A DNA stretch of 15,601 nt, taken from positions 1-15,601 of the forward strand of contig DDBY01000203.1 in NCBI GenBank assembly GCA_002334985.1, written 5' to 3'. This DNA comes from Micavibrio sp. UBA2020 (GTDB taxonomy: Bacteria; Pseudomonadota; Alphaproteobacteria; Micavibrionales; UBA2020). Numbering within the stretch: the first letter of the stretch is position 1; each line of letters begins with the position of its first letter. The notes beneath the pieces are model-generated. The model was given only the letters and a program-made list of their open reading frames with translations, was not told where the DNA came from and ran no database searches. A program made the translations under genes and the position numbers. Of this stretch, positions 1 through 8,079 are shown piece after piece.

Positions 1-1321
1 AGTCGCGCATTGCGAAGACATCGAACAGGCGCTCGGCGCACTGCGCGCGGGCCGCGGGGCGGATTTGATGATGGTTGATGTGAAGCAGAACATCTCCATC
101 CTCATGGATAACCTGTCGGCGGAGCGTTTTGTCATCCCCGTCGTCGCCTGCGGTATCGACAACGATACGGCTGCGGCGGTCAAAGCCATCAAGGCGGGCG
201 CGAAGGAATATATCCCCCTGCCCCCGGATGCCGAACTGATTGCCGCCGTGCTGCAGGCCGTGACCGAAGAAAGCAGCGCCATGATTGCGGGCGACCCCGC
301 GATGAAAGCCGTGCTGCAAATCGCCGACCGCATCGCGCCGTCAGACGCCAGCGTGCTGATTACCGGCGAAAGCGGCACCGGCAAAGAAGTCATGTCGCGC
401 TATATCCACCAGAAAAGCAAGCGCGCGGGCGGGCCTTTTATATCGCTCAACTGCGCGGCTATTCCTGAAAACCTGCTGGAATCCGAATTGTTCGGCCACG
501 AAAAAGGCGCCTTCACCGGCGCGATTGCACGCCGTATCGGCAAGTTCGAAGAAGCCAACGGCGGCACGCTGCTGCTCGACGAAGTCACCGAAATGCACCC
601 GTCGTTGCAAGCCAAGCTTTTGCGCGCGATACAGGAGCGCATCATCGACCGCGTCGGCGGCACCTCCCCCGTCAAAATCGACATCCGCCTGATTGCGACG
701 TCGAACCGCGACATGGAAGCCGCCGTGCGTGCGGGACAGTTCCGCGAAGACCTTTATTTCCGCCTCAACGTCGTCAATATCGAATTGCCGTCGTTGAGCG
801 AGCGCCCCGGCGATATCCTGCCCCTCGCCAAAATGTTCGCCGATAAATACAGCGAGCAAAACGGCATCGCGCCGAAGAAAATATCCGAAGCAGCCGCAGA
901 AAAACTCCGCGCGCACCGCTGGCCCGGCAACGTGCGGGAGCTGGAAAACACCCTGCACCGCGCCATTCTGGTTTCCATGGAAGCCGAAATCGAAGCAGGC
1001 GCCATTATGCTGAGCGGACAGAAAGCAAGCCTCGCCGCGCAGGCGGCGCAAAACGTAGCGCCCGCCGCGCAAGTCACAGCCCCCGCACAAGCGGCTGCCG
1101 GCGCGCCTGCAGTGGCCGCAGGCGGCGGAAATGGCCACGGCGGCCTCGTCGGCCGCACGGTTGCCGATGTGGAGCGCGATTTGATTTTGAACACGCTGGA
1201 GCATTGCCTTGGCAACCGCACGCATGCGGCGAATATTCTGGGCATCTCCATCCGCACCCTGCGCAACAAGCTGAAGGAATACGGCGAAGCCGGTCTCGCC
1301 ATTCCGGGTAGCGGGGCATAA
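1..1321 (+). CDS. flbD: FlbD, sigma-54-dependent flagellar transcriptional regulator (5' partial)
   Basis: This protein activates (and can repress) sigma-54 flagellar promoters in alphaproteobacteria. The gene runs off the left edge: the frame is open from base 2 with no stop, and residues before the TTG at 65 continue an FlbD-like receiver (GALRAGRGADLMMVD), so that TTG is not the true start. The visible part has the end of a receiver domain, then an AAA+ domain with Walker A GESGTGKE (365-388), the sigma-54-contacting GAFTGA loop (about 506-523) and Walker B GGTLLLDE. An Ala/Pro-rich linker follows, and then a Fis-type helix-turn-helix (NRTHAANILGISIRTLRNKL). The central and C-terminal parts match Caulobacter FlbD very closely as I know it. 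The receiver looks atypical, as in that family, where control passes through FliX rather than ordinary phosphotransfer (established knowledge; no FliX gene is in this window). flhA begins three bases after the stop, so the two are probably co-transcribed. Confidence 0.95.
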   Translation, partial: VAHCEDIEQALGALRAGRGADLMMVDVKQNISILMDNLSAERFVIPVVACGIDNDTAAAVKAIKAGAKEYIPLPPDAELIAAVLQAVTEESSAMIAGDPAMKAVLQIADRIAPSDASVLITGESGTGKEVMSRYIHQKSKRAGGPFISLNCAAIPENLLESELFGHEKGAFTGAIARRIGKFEEANGGTLLLDEVTEMHPSLQAKLLRAIQERIIDRVGGTSPVKIDIRLIATSNRDMEAAVRAGQFREDLYFRLNVVNIELPSLSERPGDILPLAKMFADKYSEQNGIAPKKISEAAAEKLRAHRWPGNVRELENTLHRAILVSMEAEIEAGAIMLSGQKASLAAQAAQNVAPAAQVTAPAQAAAGAPAVAAGGGNGHGGLVGRTVADVERDLILNTLEHCLGNRTHAANILGISIRTLRNKLKEYGEAGLAIPGSGA

Positions 1322-1324
1322 AGC

Positions 1325-3418
1325 ATGGCGGATACGGGCACAGCGGCAACAGGGGGACGCATGGGCGGCGTAAAAATGCGCGGCGACATCATCTTCGCCC
1401 TTGGCATCATGACGATTATCGTCGCGCTGGTGCTGCCGATGCCCGCCTTCCTGCTCGACATCTGCCTTGCGCTGTCGTTTGCGTTTTCGGTCTTGATTTT
1501 GATGACCGTGCTTTTCATCGAAAAGCCCCTTGAGATTAGCGCGTTCCCGACCATTCTGCTGGTCGCGACGATGATACGCCTTGCGCTCAACCTTGCCTCC
1601 ACCCGCCTTATTCTTGCCAACGGGCACGAAGGGCACGATGCCGCCGGCCATGTTATCGAAGCCTTCGGCGGCTTTGTGATGCAGGACAACTTCGTTATCG
1701 GCATTATCGTTTTCGCCATCCTGACCATCGTCAACTTCGTGGTCGTGACCAAGGGCGCGGGACGCATCGCCGAAGTGGCCGCGCGTTTCAGCCTGGACGC
1801 CATGCCCGGCAAGCAGATGGCGATTGACGCCGACCTTTCCTCCGGCCTTATCAACGAAGACGAGGCGCGCACCCGCCGCAGCGAGCTGGAACAGGAAAGC
1901 ACCTTTTTCGGGGCCATGGACGGTGCGGCGAAATTCGTACGCGGCGATGCCATCGCCGGATTGCTTATCGTCTTCATCAACGCGCTGGCGGGCATCATCA
2001 TCGGCGCTGCGCAAAAAGGACTTTCGATTGGCGAAGCAGCCGATATTTACACGCATCTGACCATCGGTGACGGCCTTGTCAGCCAAATTCCCGCGCTTAT
2101 CGTTTCCATCGCGGCAGGTATGCTGGTGTCGAAAGCGGGCGTCAAAGGCTCCGCTGACAAAGCGGTCTTCAGCCAGCTCAGCAAATATCCGCAGGCGCTC
2201 GGCGTCAGCTCCGGCCTGTTGCTTGCGCTCGGCGTGCTGCCCGGCATCCCGTTCTTTCCCTTTGCGGTTATGTCCGGCGTCACCGGTTATCTGGCATGGA
2301 ACACCGTCAAGAACCGCCAGAAAGAAGAAGTCCGTCAGGTCGCCGAGCAAAAAGCCATCGCCGCCAAAGCCCCCGTGGCCGAAGAGCCGATTGCCAAAGC
2401 GCTCGCTATCGACACCATCCGCCTTGAGCTCGGCTATGGCCTGTTGCCGCTGGTCAATAACCCCGAGAAAGGCCGCCTGACCGAGCAGATTAAAGGCCTG
2501 CGCCGCCAGCTGGCGGAGGATATGGGCTTCATCCTCCCGTCCGTGCGCATTCAGGACAACCTGCAGCTCCCCGCCAACAGCTACGTTGTGCGCATCAAGG
2601 AAATCGAAGCCGGCCGCGGCGAAATCCGCCCCGACATGCTTCTTTGCATGAACCCGTCGGGTGAAGGCATGGACCTTCCGGGCGAGCAAACGCGCGAGCC
2701 GACGTTCGGCCTGCCCGCGCTCTGGCTGAACCCCGAATACCGCGAAGAAGCGCATTTCCGCGGCTACACTGTCGTTGACCCCGCAACCGTCGTTACAACG
2801 CACATTACCGAAGTCATCAAGGACAACATGCCCGACCTGCTGTCCTATGCGGAAACGCAAAAACTGCTGGACGAGCTGCCGCAGAGTCACCAGAAACTCG
2901 TCGCCGATGTCATTCCCGCAAAAATTACTGTCACCGGCCTGCAGCGTATCTTGCAAAATTTGGTGTCGGAGCGTGTATCCATCCGCGATTTGCCCACCAT
3001 TCTCGAAGGCGTTGCCGAAGCAACCGGCTTTACATCGAATATCACGATGATTACCGAGCATGTCCGCGCGCGCCTCGCCCGCCAGCTTTGCGACCAGCAC
3101 AGCAACAACGCGGGTATTCTGCCGCTCATCACCTTGTCCGGCGATTGGGAACAAGCCTTTGCCGAATCCCTCGTCGGTCAGGGCGAAGAAAAACAGCTCG
3201 CCATGGCGCCGACGCGTTTGCAGCAGTTTATTCAATCCGTGCGCGCGACTTACGAAGAAATGGCGATGCGCGGTGAAACGCCGGTGCTGCTGACCAGCCC
3301 GGGCATCCGCCCTTATGTGCGCTCCATCATCGAGCGCTTCCGCCCGCAGACCATCATCATGTCGCAAAACGAAATCCACCCCCGCGCCCGCATCAAGACG
3401 CTGGCGCAAATCGGCTGA
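1325..3418 (+). CDS. flhA: FlhA, flagellar type III export gate protein
   Basis: FlhA is the inner-membrane export gate of the flagellar type III secretion system. It uses proton-motive force, and its cytosolic ring docks chaperone-substrate complexes. The 697-residue protein has the usual length. Hydrophobic segments fill roughly residues 20-66, 74-95, 121-141, 207-229, 247-270 and 293-325. Between them lies the conserved FHIPEP-family cytoplasmic loop (RFSLDAMPGKQMAIDADLSS, residues 154-173), and residues 75-100 hold another conserved stretch (ATMIRLALNLASTRLI). The remainder, from about 360, is the soluble substrate-docking domain. The first ATG is three bases after flbD, but a second in-frame ATG at 1361 follows AGGGGG (1351-1356) and sits just before the first membrane helix. 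The true protein may therefore be 12 residues shorter. Followed 48 bases later by flhF. Confidence 0.97.
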   Translation: MADTGTAATGGRMGGVKMRGDIIFALGIMTIIVALVLPMPAFLLDICLALSFAFSVLILMTVLFIEKPLEISAFPTILLVATMIRLALNLASTRLILANGHEGHDAAGHVIEAFGGFVMQDNFVIGIIVFAILTIVNFVVVTKGAGRIAEVAARFSLDAMPGKQMAIDADLSSGLINEDEARTRRSELEQESTFFGAMDGAAKFVRGDAIAGLLIVFINALAGIIIGAAQKGLSIGEAADIYTHLTIGDGLVSQIPALIVSIAAGMLVSKAGVKGSADKAVFSQLSKYPQALGVSSGLLLALGVLPGIPFFPFAVMSGVTGYLAWNTVKNRQKEEVRQVAEQKAIAAKAPVAEEPIAKALAIDTIRLELGYGLLPLVNNPEKGRLTEQIKGLRRQLAEDMGFILPSVRIQDNLQLPANSYVVRIKEIEAGRGEIRPDMLLCMNPSGEGMDLPGEQTREPTFGLPALWLNPEYREEAHFRGYTVVDPATVVTTHITEVIKDNMPDLLSYAETQKLLDELPQSHQKLVADVIPAKITVTGLQRILQNLVSERVSIRDLPTILEGVAEATGFTSNITMITEHVRARLARQLCDQHSNNAGILPLITLSGDWEQAFAESLVGQGEEKQLAMAPTRLQQFIQSVRATYEEMAMRGETPVLLTSPGIRPYVRSIIERFRPQTIIMSQNEIHPRARIKTLAQIG
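1351..1356 (+). promoter_or_regulatory. Possible ribosome binding site for an internal flhA start
   Basis: AGGGGG lies four bases before an in-frame ATG at 1361. The ATG at 1325 has only a weak GC-rich leader with no clear Shine-Dalgarno. This favours translation from 1361, although the spacing is on the short side. Confidence 0.45.
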
Positions 3419-3466
3419 GCCGCAGAGCGCCCGCCGCCACATCTGAACGGAAATTGACGAAGCACC

Positions 3467-4486
3467 ATGCGTTTAAAATCTTTTGAAGCGAAATCGATGC
3501 AGGAAGCGCTGAAGATGGTCAAAGAGACCCTCGGCGACGAAGCCATCATCGTCTCCACCCGCGAAGAGCCCAGCGGCTGGGTACGCATCACCGCCGCCGT
3601 CGAGCAAATCGCCCCGCCGCCCGAAAAACACGCAGGCCTGCCCGCGGAAGAACCACCGCGCAAACCCGCCGCCCCCGCACAGGCCGACGAAGAAAAACTC
3701 GACCCCGACGAAATCACCGAACGCATCACCGATATCCTGCTCAAACACCGCGTACCCGGCGCCATCAGCGAAAAAATTATTTCTGCAGCCGCCCTTGACG
3801 GCAGCGGCGACCCGCGCCGCGCCCTTGCCAAGGGGCTTGCGCGGACGTTCCATTTCGCACCGCCGGATGAAAACAGCCGTGCGCCGCTTATTCTTGTCGG
3901 CCCCCCGGGGGCAGGCAAAACCCTGATGACCGCAAAACTGGCCGCACAATCCGTGATGGAAGGCCGCCGCCCGCTGGTGGTCACCACCGATATCAACCGC
4001 GCAGGCGCTATCGAACAGCTATCGGCTTTTCTGAATATCCTCGACCTGCCGCTCAATACGGCGGAAGACCCGCAGGCATTGCAGGCGCTGCTTAAGCACG
4101 CGGCGGGACAGGAAGTGATTATCGACACCGGCGGACTCAATCCGTTTGACCCGCAAGAAATGAAATATTTGGCCAAGCTTCTGGCCTCGGGCAACCTGCG
4201 CGCGGCGCTGGTCATGCCGGCGGGGCTGGACGCAGAAGAAGCGGCGGAAATGGCGCTGACTTTCGACATCCTCGGCGTCAAACATCTGATTGCCACGCGG
4301 CTTGATTTCGCGCGCCGCCTTGGCGGTATCCTCAGCGCGGCGGCCAAAACCGGCCTTGCCCTTGGCACGGCCAGCCACACACCGCAAGTCGCGCACGGCA
4401 CTATCGCGCTCACCCCTCTTAAACTGGCGGAACTGCTGATGCCCGCGCCCGCCGCCGCCCCTGCGGCGCAAAAGCGCAAAGCGTAA
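3467..4486 (+). CDS. flhF: FlhF, SRP-type GTPase for polar flagellar placement (divergent)
   Basis: FlhF is a signal-recognition-particle-like GTPase that marks the pole where the flagellum is built and works with FlhG. The N-terminal B region (residues 1-48, starting MRLKSFEAKSMQEALKMVKE) is typical. A Pro/Ala/Glu-rich linker (50-80) and a short helical N domain (about 80-130) follow, and then the G domain. Visible G motifs are P-loop GPPGAGKT (145-152), DINRAGAIEQL (175-185), DTGG (220-223) and TRLD (277-280). Several differ from the family norm: the P-loop is followed by LMTAKLA rather than TTxAKLA, the G3 motif is DTGGL rather than DTAGR, and G4 is TRLD rather than TKLD. At 339 residues it is on the short side. 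It lies between flhA and flhG, the usual flhA-flhF-flhG order. The Shine-Dalgarno is weak (GAACGGA around 3445-3451). Confidence 0.9.
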   Translation: MRLKSFEAKSMQEALKMVKETLGDEAIIVSTREEPSGWVRITAAVEQIAPPPEKHAGLPAEEPPRKPAAPAQADEEKLDPDEITERITDILLKHRVPGAISEKIISAAALDGSGDPRRALAKGLARTFHFAPPDENSRAPLILVGPPGAGKTLMTAKLAAQSVMEGRRPLVVTTDINRAGAIEQLSAFLNILDLPLNTAEDPQALQALLKHAAGQEVIIDTGGLNPFDPQEMKYLAKLLASGNLRAALVMPAGLDAEEAAEMALTFDILGVKHLIATRLDFARRLGGILSAAAKTGLALGTASHTPQVAHGTIALTPLKLAELLMPAPAAAPAAQKRKA

Positions 4487-4497
4487 GGAACAAGGCC

Positions 4498-5307
4498 ATG
4501 ACAACCATCACCGAAACCCCGCAAAACACCAATACCGCGCAAACCGAACCCAAACGCGCGCAGCGGCTTATCGCCGTCGCCTCGGGCAAGGGCGGCGTCG
4601 GCAAGACATGGTTTTCCATCGGGCTTGCCCATGCACTCAGCAAGCTTGGCAAAAAAGTATTGCTGTTCGATGGCGATTTGGGACTGGCGAACGTCGATGT
4701 GCAGCTCGGCCTCATGGCCAAACGCGACCTCAGCGACGTTATCGAGGGCAACCTTGGCATGGCGCGGGTTATCGAACACCACACGGAGGGCGGCTTTGAC
4801 GTCATCGCCGGACGCTCCGGTCAGGGCGCGCTCGCGTCCCTCCCGCTGCCGCGCCTGCAGGAGATTGTCGAGCAGCTGCGCATGATACTCAAAGACTACG
4901 ACGCCATCATCATCGACCTTGGCGCAGGTATCGACCGCACGGTGCGTTACATGTCGGCCAGTGCCGATACCACTTTCGTCGTATCGACGGACGAGCCGAC
5001 ATCGCTAACCGATGCCTATGCCTACATCAAGCTCAGCCATGCCGCGGGCCATGCAGATAACATCCGCGTCGTCATCAACCAGACCGGCAGCGAAAAAGAA
5101 GGCATGGCTACCTATGCCACACTGTCCAAGGCCTGCCAGAATTTCCTGAAATTCACTCCGCCGCTGATGGGGCTTATCCGTCAGGACAAACGCGTGCGCG
5201 AAGCCATCCGCGCGCAGGCACTGTTCCTGACACGATCGCCCAATACAGAAACGGCGCAGGACCTTGAAGGCATTGCCGCGAAGGTCGCGCAGGAAACCCT
5301 CGCCTAA
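4498..5307 (+). CDS. flhG: FlhG, MinD/ParA-type ATPase controlling flagellar number
   Basis: FlhG (also called FleN or YlxH) is a MinD-like ATPase that limits flagellar number and acts on FlhF. Residues 31-37 are the deviant Walker A KGGVGKT, residues 57-67 the switch region FDGDLGLANVD, and residues 138-146 the Walker B area IIDLGAGID. The 269-residue length suits the family. The N-terminus before the P-loop (residues 1-23) is low-complexity and polar, and I do not see the DQAxxLR motif that activates FlhF in well-studied FlhG proteins. The gene starts 11 bases after flhF. AAGGA (4485-4489), overlapping the flhF stop codon, provides a good ribosome binding site. The C-terminal membrane-targeting helix is not obvious beyond KVAQETLA. 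Confidence 0.92.
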   Translation: MTTITETPQNTNTAQTEPKRAQRLIAVASGKGGVGKTWFSIGLAHALSKLGKKVLLFDGDLGLANVDVQLGLMAKRDLSDVIEGNLGMARVIEHHTEGGFDVIAGRSGQGALASLPLPRLQEIVEQLRMILKDYDAIIIDLGAGIDRTVRYMSASADTTFVVSTDEPTSLTDAYAYIKLSHAAGHADNIRVVINQTGSEKEGMATYATLSKACQNFLKFTPPLMGLIRQDKRVREAIRAQALFLTRSPNTETAQDLEGIAAKVAQETLA

Positions 5308-5329
5308 CCTTTCGCGGAGCGCAAACGGC

Positions 5330-7261
5330 ATGAGCGAAACGCGCTTTCCATCTTCACCGCCCGCCAGCGGCGCCGTCAGCAGCGGCGGCGACAAACCGCT
5401 TGTGCAAAACGCGCTGGTAACGCAGGCGCCGCTTTCCATTACCGATAGGGCGCGCAGCAAAACCCTTTTGCTGGACGGGCAAGTGACCGGTCATAACGCA
5501 CAGCGCGGCGAAACCACCATCACAACGGCCAAAGGCGATATCGTTATACAAACCGGACAATCCGGCCTGCCCCTCGGCGCCGATGTGTCGCTGGAGCTGA
5601 AAATGCAGGGGCTCTCGCTGCGCGCCAATATCACGGCGCTGCGCGCGAAAAATACCGAAGCCCGCGCGGCGCAGGACATGGCACGTCCGCCCGCGCCGCA
5701 AACGCCGCCCCCCCCGGCCGAAGCGCCCCCCCTGCGCACGGGCGATAAGGTACTGGCCTTGCGTTTGCCGGATACGCCCCCGCCTGCCGCCGATGCGTCC
5801 GCACAACCAAGCACAAGCGCCCCGCCCGTGCAGAAGCCGACCCTGGAGCAAGCCGCGCAGATTATAGAAGCCGTTCGCGCCGCCGTCGGCGTCGCGCGCA
5901 TGGCCATGCTGATGCCGAGCGTGCCAGAAGTGCCCCTCCCCGTTATATGGCAGGTTTTGAATACACGCGATGTCATGACGGCCCTTGTGCGCCTGCCCGA
6001 AGCGATGCAAACGCAGCTGCTTGAATATCTGGCGCGGCCTGACGTCGCGGCATCGCTGCGCCAAATCCTGCCCGCCGCGCAAGCCGCCGCCCTGCTGCCC
6101 CCGCAGCCGCAGGGGCAGGACGCCGATATCATGATGCAGGCGCAAATGGCACTGCGCCCCGCACAGCCCTCCGGCAGCCCCCTGCCTGCAACAGCCGCCG
6201 GGATGGCCGGTTTTTTTCCGCTGCTGGAAAGCATGATGCCGGCCGGCGCCGCGTCGCTGATGACGCTTGGAAAACTACCGCAGATGCAGGGGGGGCAGAA
6301 CCTGCCACTGCCGCAAAACATGGTGCAAATCACCGTGCATGACGTCATTACACCGCCCGCCGCCGCCCCTGCGGCGCGTCCGGCAGGCAGCGTGCTGGCG
6401 GTTGTTGAATCGCTGACGGCATCCGGCGCGCCGGTTATCCGCACGCCGGATGCGCATTTTGTGTTACGCCAAAGCGCCGCACTGCCCGTCGGCGCGCAAA
6501 TCATCATGACCATCACGCCCGCAACCGCGCAGGATATTATGGCGGCGCTGCCCCCGATGGGCAGCACGCAGGGGCTTCGCGTTTTCGACCCGCTGTTTGG
6601 CGCCAACTGGGGCGCGCTTGAAGATGCGCTGCTGGCGCTATCTGCTTCGTCCCCCGCTGCGGCGCAGAACATGCTTCAGACAATTCCGGCGGCCACGGCG
6701 CGGCTGGCGCCGACCAGTTTGTTTTTTCTGGCCGCCCTGCGCATGGGGAATATCGAGAGCTGGCTGGGCGAAAATGCGCTGCAAGCCCTCAGAAGCGGCG
6801 GCAAGCGCGAACTGGCGGAGCGCCTGACGCAGGATTTCGCCAAGCTGGCCAGCCTTTCAAAAACCGCCATTGCGGGCGAATGGCGCGCGATTTCAATGCC
6901 GCTGTTGCAGCAAGACCAGCACGTTCATCTGATACAGTTTTTTCTGCGGCAGCCGCCCCCCGAAGACACACCGGAAGACGGCGATGGCGCAAGCGTGCGC
7001 GAAAAAACCACGCGGTTTATTCTCAACCTGCATCTATCGCGCATGGGCGACATGCAGCTGGACGGCTTTGTGCAGAAAAAACGGTTTGATTTGATTATGC
7101 GCGCCGAAGAGCCCCTGCCCGCCGCCATAAGGCAGGAAATCTTACAAAAATTTGCAGCGGGTCTGGAACACAGCGGGATGGAAGGCAGCCTGCGTTTCCA
7201 GACGCGCGCGGAGCAATGGGTTGTCGTGCCGGACAGCGCGGGCGGCGATACGCAGGCGTAG
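5330..7261 (+). CDS. FliK-like flagellar hook-length control protein (probable)
   Basis: A 643-residue protein, mostly Ala/Pro/Gln-rich and low in complexity, with runs such as PPAPQTPPPPAEAPP near residues 123-138. The C-terminal 80 residues (from about 563) are more ordered: a hydrophobic strand (FILNLHLSRMGDMQLDGFV), then charged residues, RFDLIMRAEEPL, and an amphipathic helix followed by a short strand. This pattern resembles the Flg_hook C-terminal domain of FliK (PF02120), in which MGD(M/V)QL is typical. FliK is a secreted ruler that switches export specificity when the hook is complete. The ATG at 5330 has GGAG at 5316-5319; upstream in-frame residues overlap flhG and are not used. 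The position after flhG fits a flagellar role. The gene holds C or G homopolymers of 7-8 bases. The function rests on the C-terminal pattern and context only. Confidence 0.6.
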   Translation: MSETRFPSSPPASGAVSSGGDKPLVQNALVTQAPLSITDRARSKTLLLDGQVTGHNAQRGETTITTAKGDIVIQTGQSGLPLGADVSLELKMQGLSLRANITALRAKNTEARAAQDMARPPAPQTPPPPAEAPPLRTGDKVLALRLPDTPPPAADASAQPSTSAPPVQKPTLEQAAQIIEAVRAAVGVARMAMLMPSVPEVPLPVIWQVLNTRDVMTALVRLPEAMQTQLLEYLARPDVAASLRQILPAAQAAALLPPQPQGQDADIMMQAQMALRPAQPSGSPLPATAAGMAGFFPLLESMMPAGAASLMTLGKLPQMQGGQNLPLPQNMVQITVHDVITPPAAAPAARPAGSVLAVVESLTASGAPVIRTPDAHFVLRQSAALPVGAQIIMTITPATAQDIMAALPPMGSTQGLRVFDPLFGANWGALEDALLALSASSPAAAQNMLQTIPAATARLAPTSLFFLAALRMGNIESWLGENALQALRSGGKRELAERLTQDFAKLASLSKTAIAGEWRAISMPLLQQDQHVHLIQFFLRQPPPEDTPEDGDGASVREKTTRFILNLHLSRMGDMQLDGFVQKKRFDLIMRAEEPLPAAIRQEILQKFAAGLEHSGMEGSLRFQTRAEQWVVVPDSAGGDTQA

Positions 7262-7266
7262 AAAAT

Positions 7267-8079
7267 TCACACCGAAAAGCGCAAATAACTGCGGTCGTCA
7301 AAAGACACCTGCCCCGCCTGCATACCCTTGGTCGAACGGTGAAGCTTGTAAAGCAGCGGGTCATCACGCAAAACATGCGCCAGTTTTTCTTCGCTTTGTG
7401 CCAGCGCCGCGCACAAAAACGGATAGCCGTCAGACGCCATCACAATTTCCTGCGCCCCCGATGCTGAAATGATATCCACAAATTTTTTAGGCACGCTATC
7501 GCCGTTCATAACACCAAAGCCAAAATCGCCGGCATCGGCGCGGTTGGCAAAAAGATGCTGGCGCTGCAGCAGCGGAAAAATAAATTGACGCCCCTTGTCA
7601 TCCGCTTGCAGGCTTTCAACGGTTTCGCCCTCGCGCAGCAGCGTCTCTATCATCGCGGCGCGGGCGGATGATGTGACGTCATCAATAGACTTCGGCAACA
7701 AATGCGCCGCACCATCCAGCAAAACGCCGATATCGCCCACGCGCCAGATTTCCCGCCGCGCACGGCTGTAGATGGCAAGGCAGCAAGCGGGTTTTTCGCC
7801 TGCCGCCTCAATATCTATATGCGCCGCGCTGGCCGCGCGTAAATGCTGCGTTATCTGTTTTATGGCGCTATGCCCGTCTATATCCGCACTCAGCGCACGA
7901 ATGGCATCGGCCGCCGTCTGCGCCGCGAAACGTCCGCCAGACACGCCCGCCACGTTAGGGCAGGTTTTGCTGGTCGCACCGTCGATAACGGCCATAAAAT
8001 CGGCCGTGGTGACGATGACATCCTCGCATAGGGCGGGGTCGTCTTTTTTGCCGCAGATAAACTGTTCGATGATTTTCAT
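7267..8079 (-). CDS. PP2C-family (PPM) protein phosphatase-like protein
   Basis: A 270-residue protein with the metal-ligand pattern of PP2C serine/threonine phosphatases: E19-D20 near the start (LCEDVIV), D33-G34 (AVIDGAT), GD at 115-116, D217-G218 (VMASDGYP) and a closing D261-D262 (DDRSYLRF). These line up in order with the E/D, DG, DG and D ligands of characterised PP2C enzymes, so it may be active. The canonical DGHGG is replaced by DGATS, with SGGR further on, as in short stand-alone bacterial members. It has no membrane segment or sensor domain. The ATG overlaps the fliJ stop (ATGA, 8076-8079), implying translational coupling with fliI-fliJ. It ends five bases from the convergent fliK-like gene. 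Its substrate and cognate kinase are unknown, and none is encoded nearby. The family call rests on motifs, and the flagellar link on context. Confidence 0.72.
   Translation of the reverse strand: MKIIEQFICGKKDDPALCEDVIVTTADFMAVIDGATSKTCPNVAGVSGGRFAAQTAADAIRALSADIDGHSAIKQITQHLRAASAAHIDIEAAGEKPACCLAIYSRARREIWRVGDIGVLLDGAAHLLPKSIDDVTSSARAAMIETLLREGETVESLQADDKGRQFIFPLLQRQHLFANRADAGDFGFGVMNGDSVPKKFVDIISASGAQEIVMASDGYPFLCAALAQSEEKLAHVLRDDPLLYKLHRSTKGMQAGQVSFDDRSYLRFSV

Noticed and set aside
65..67. TTG at 65 as the start of flbD
   Set aside because: The frame continues to the left edge and the upstream residues are receiver-like, so the gene begins outside the window.
341..3442. 1033-residue open frame on the minus strand
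   Set aside because: It lies antisense to flbD and flhA, both unmistakable. Its translation is rich in His/Arg/Gly/Asp without domains, as expected from the opposite strand of GC-rich codons.
3313..4782. 489-residue open frame on the minus strand
   Set aside because: Antisense to the flhA end, flhF and the flhG start; Ser/Ala/Arg-rich with no recognisable motif.
5264..5329. Upstream TTG start extending the fliK-like protein by 22 residues
   Set aside because: It lies inside flhG, encodes a basic non-conserved stretch, and the ATG at 5330 has GGAG at a suitable distance.
7240..7300. Terminator between the convergent fliK-like and phosphatase genes
   Set aside because: The stops are only five bases apart and I found no stem followed by a T run on either strand.
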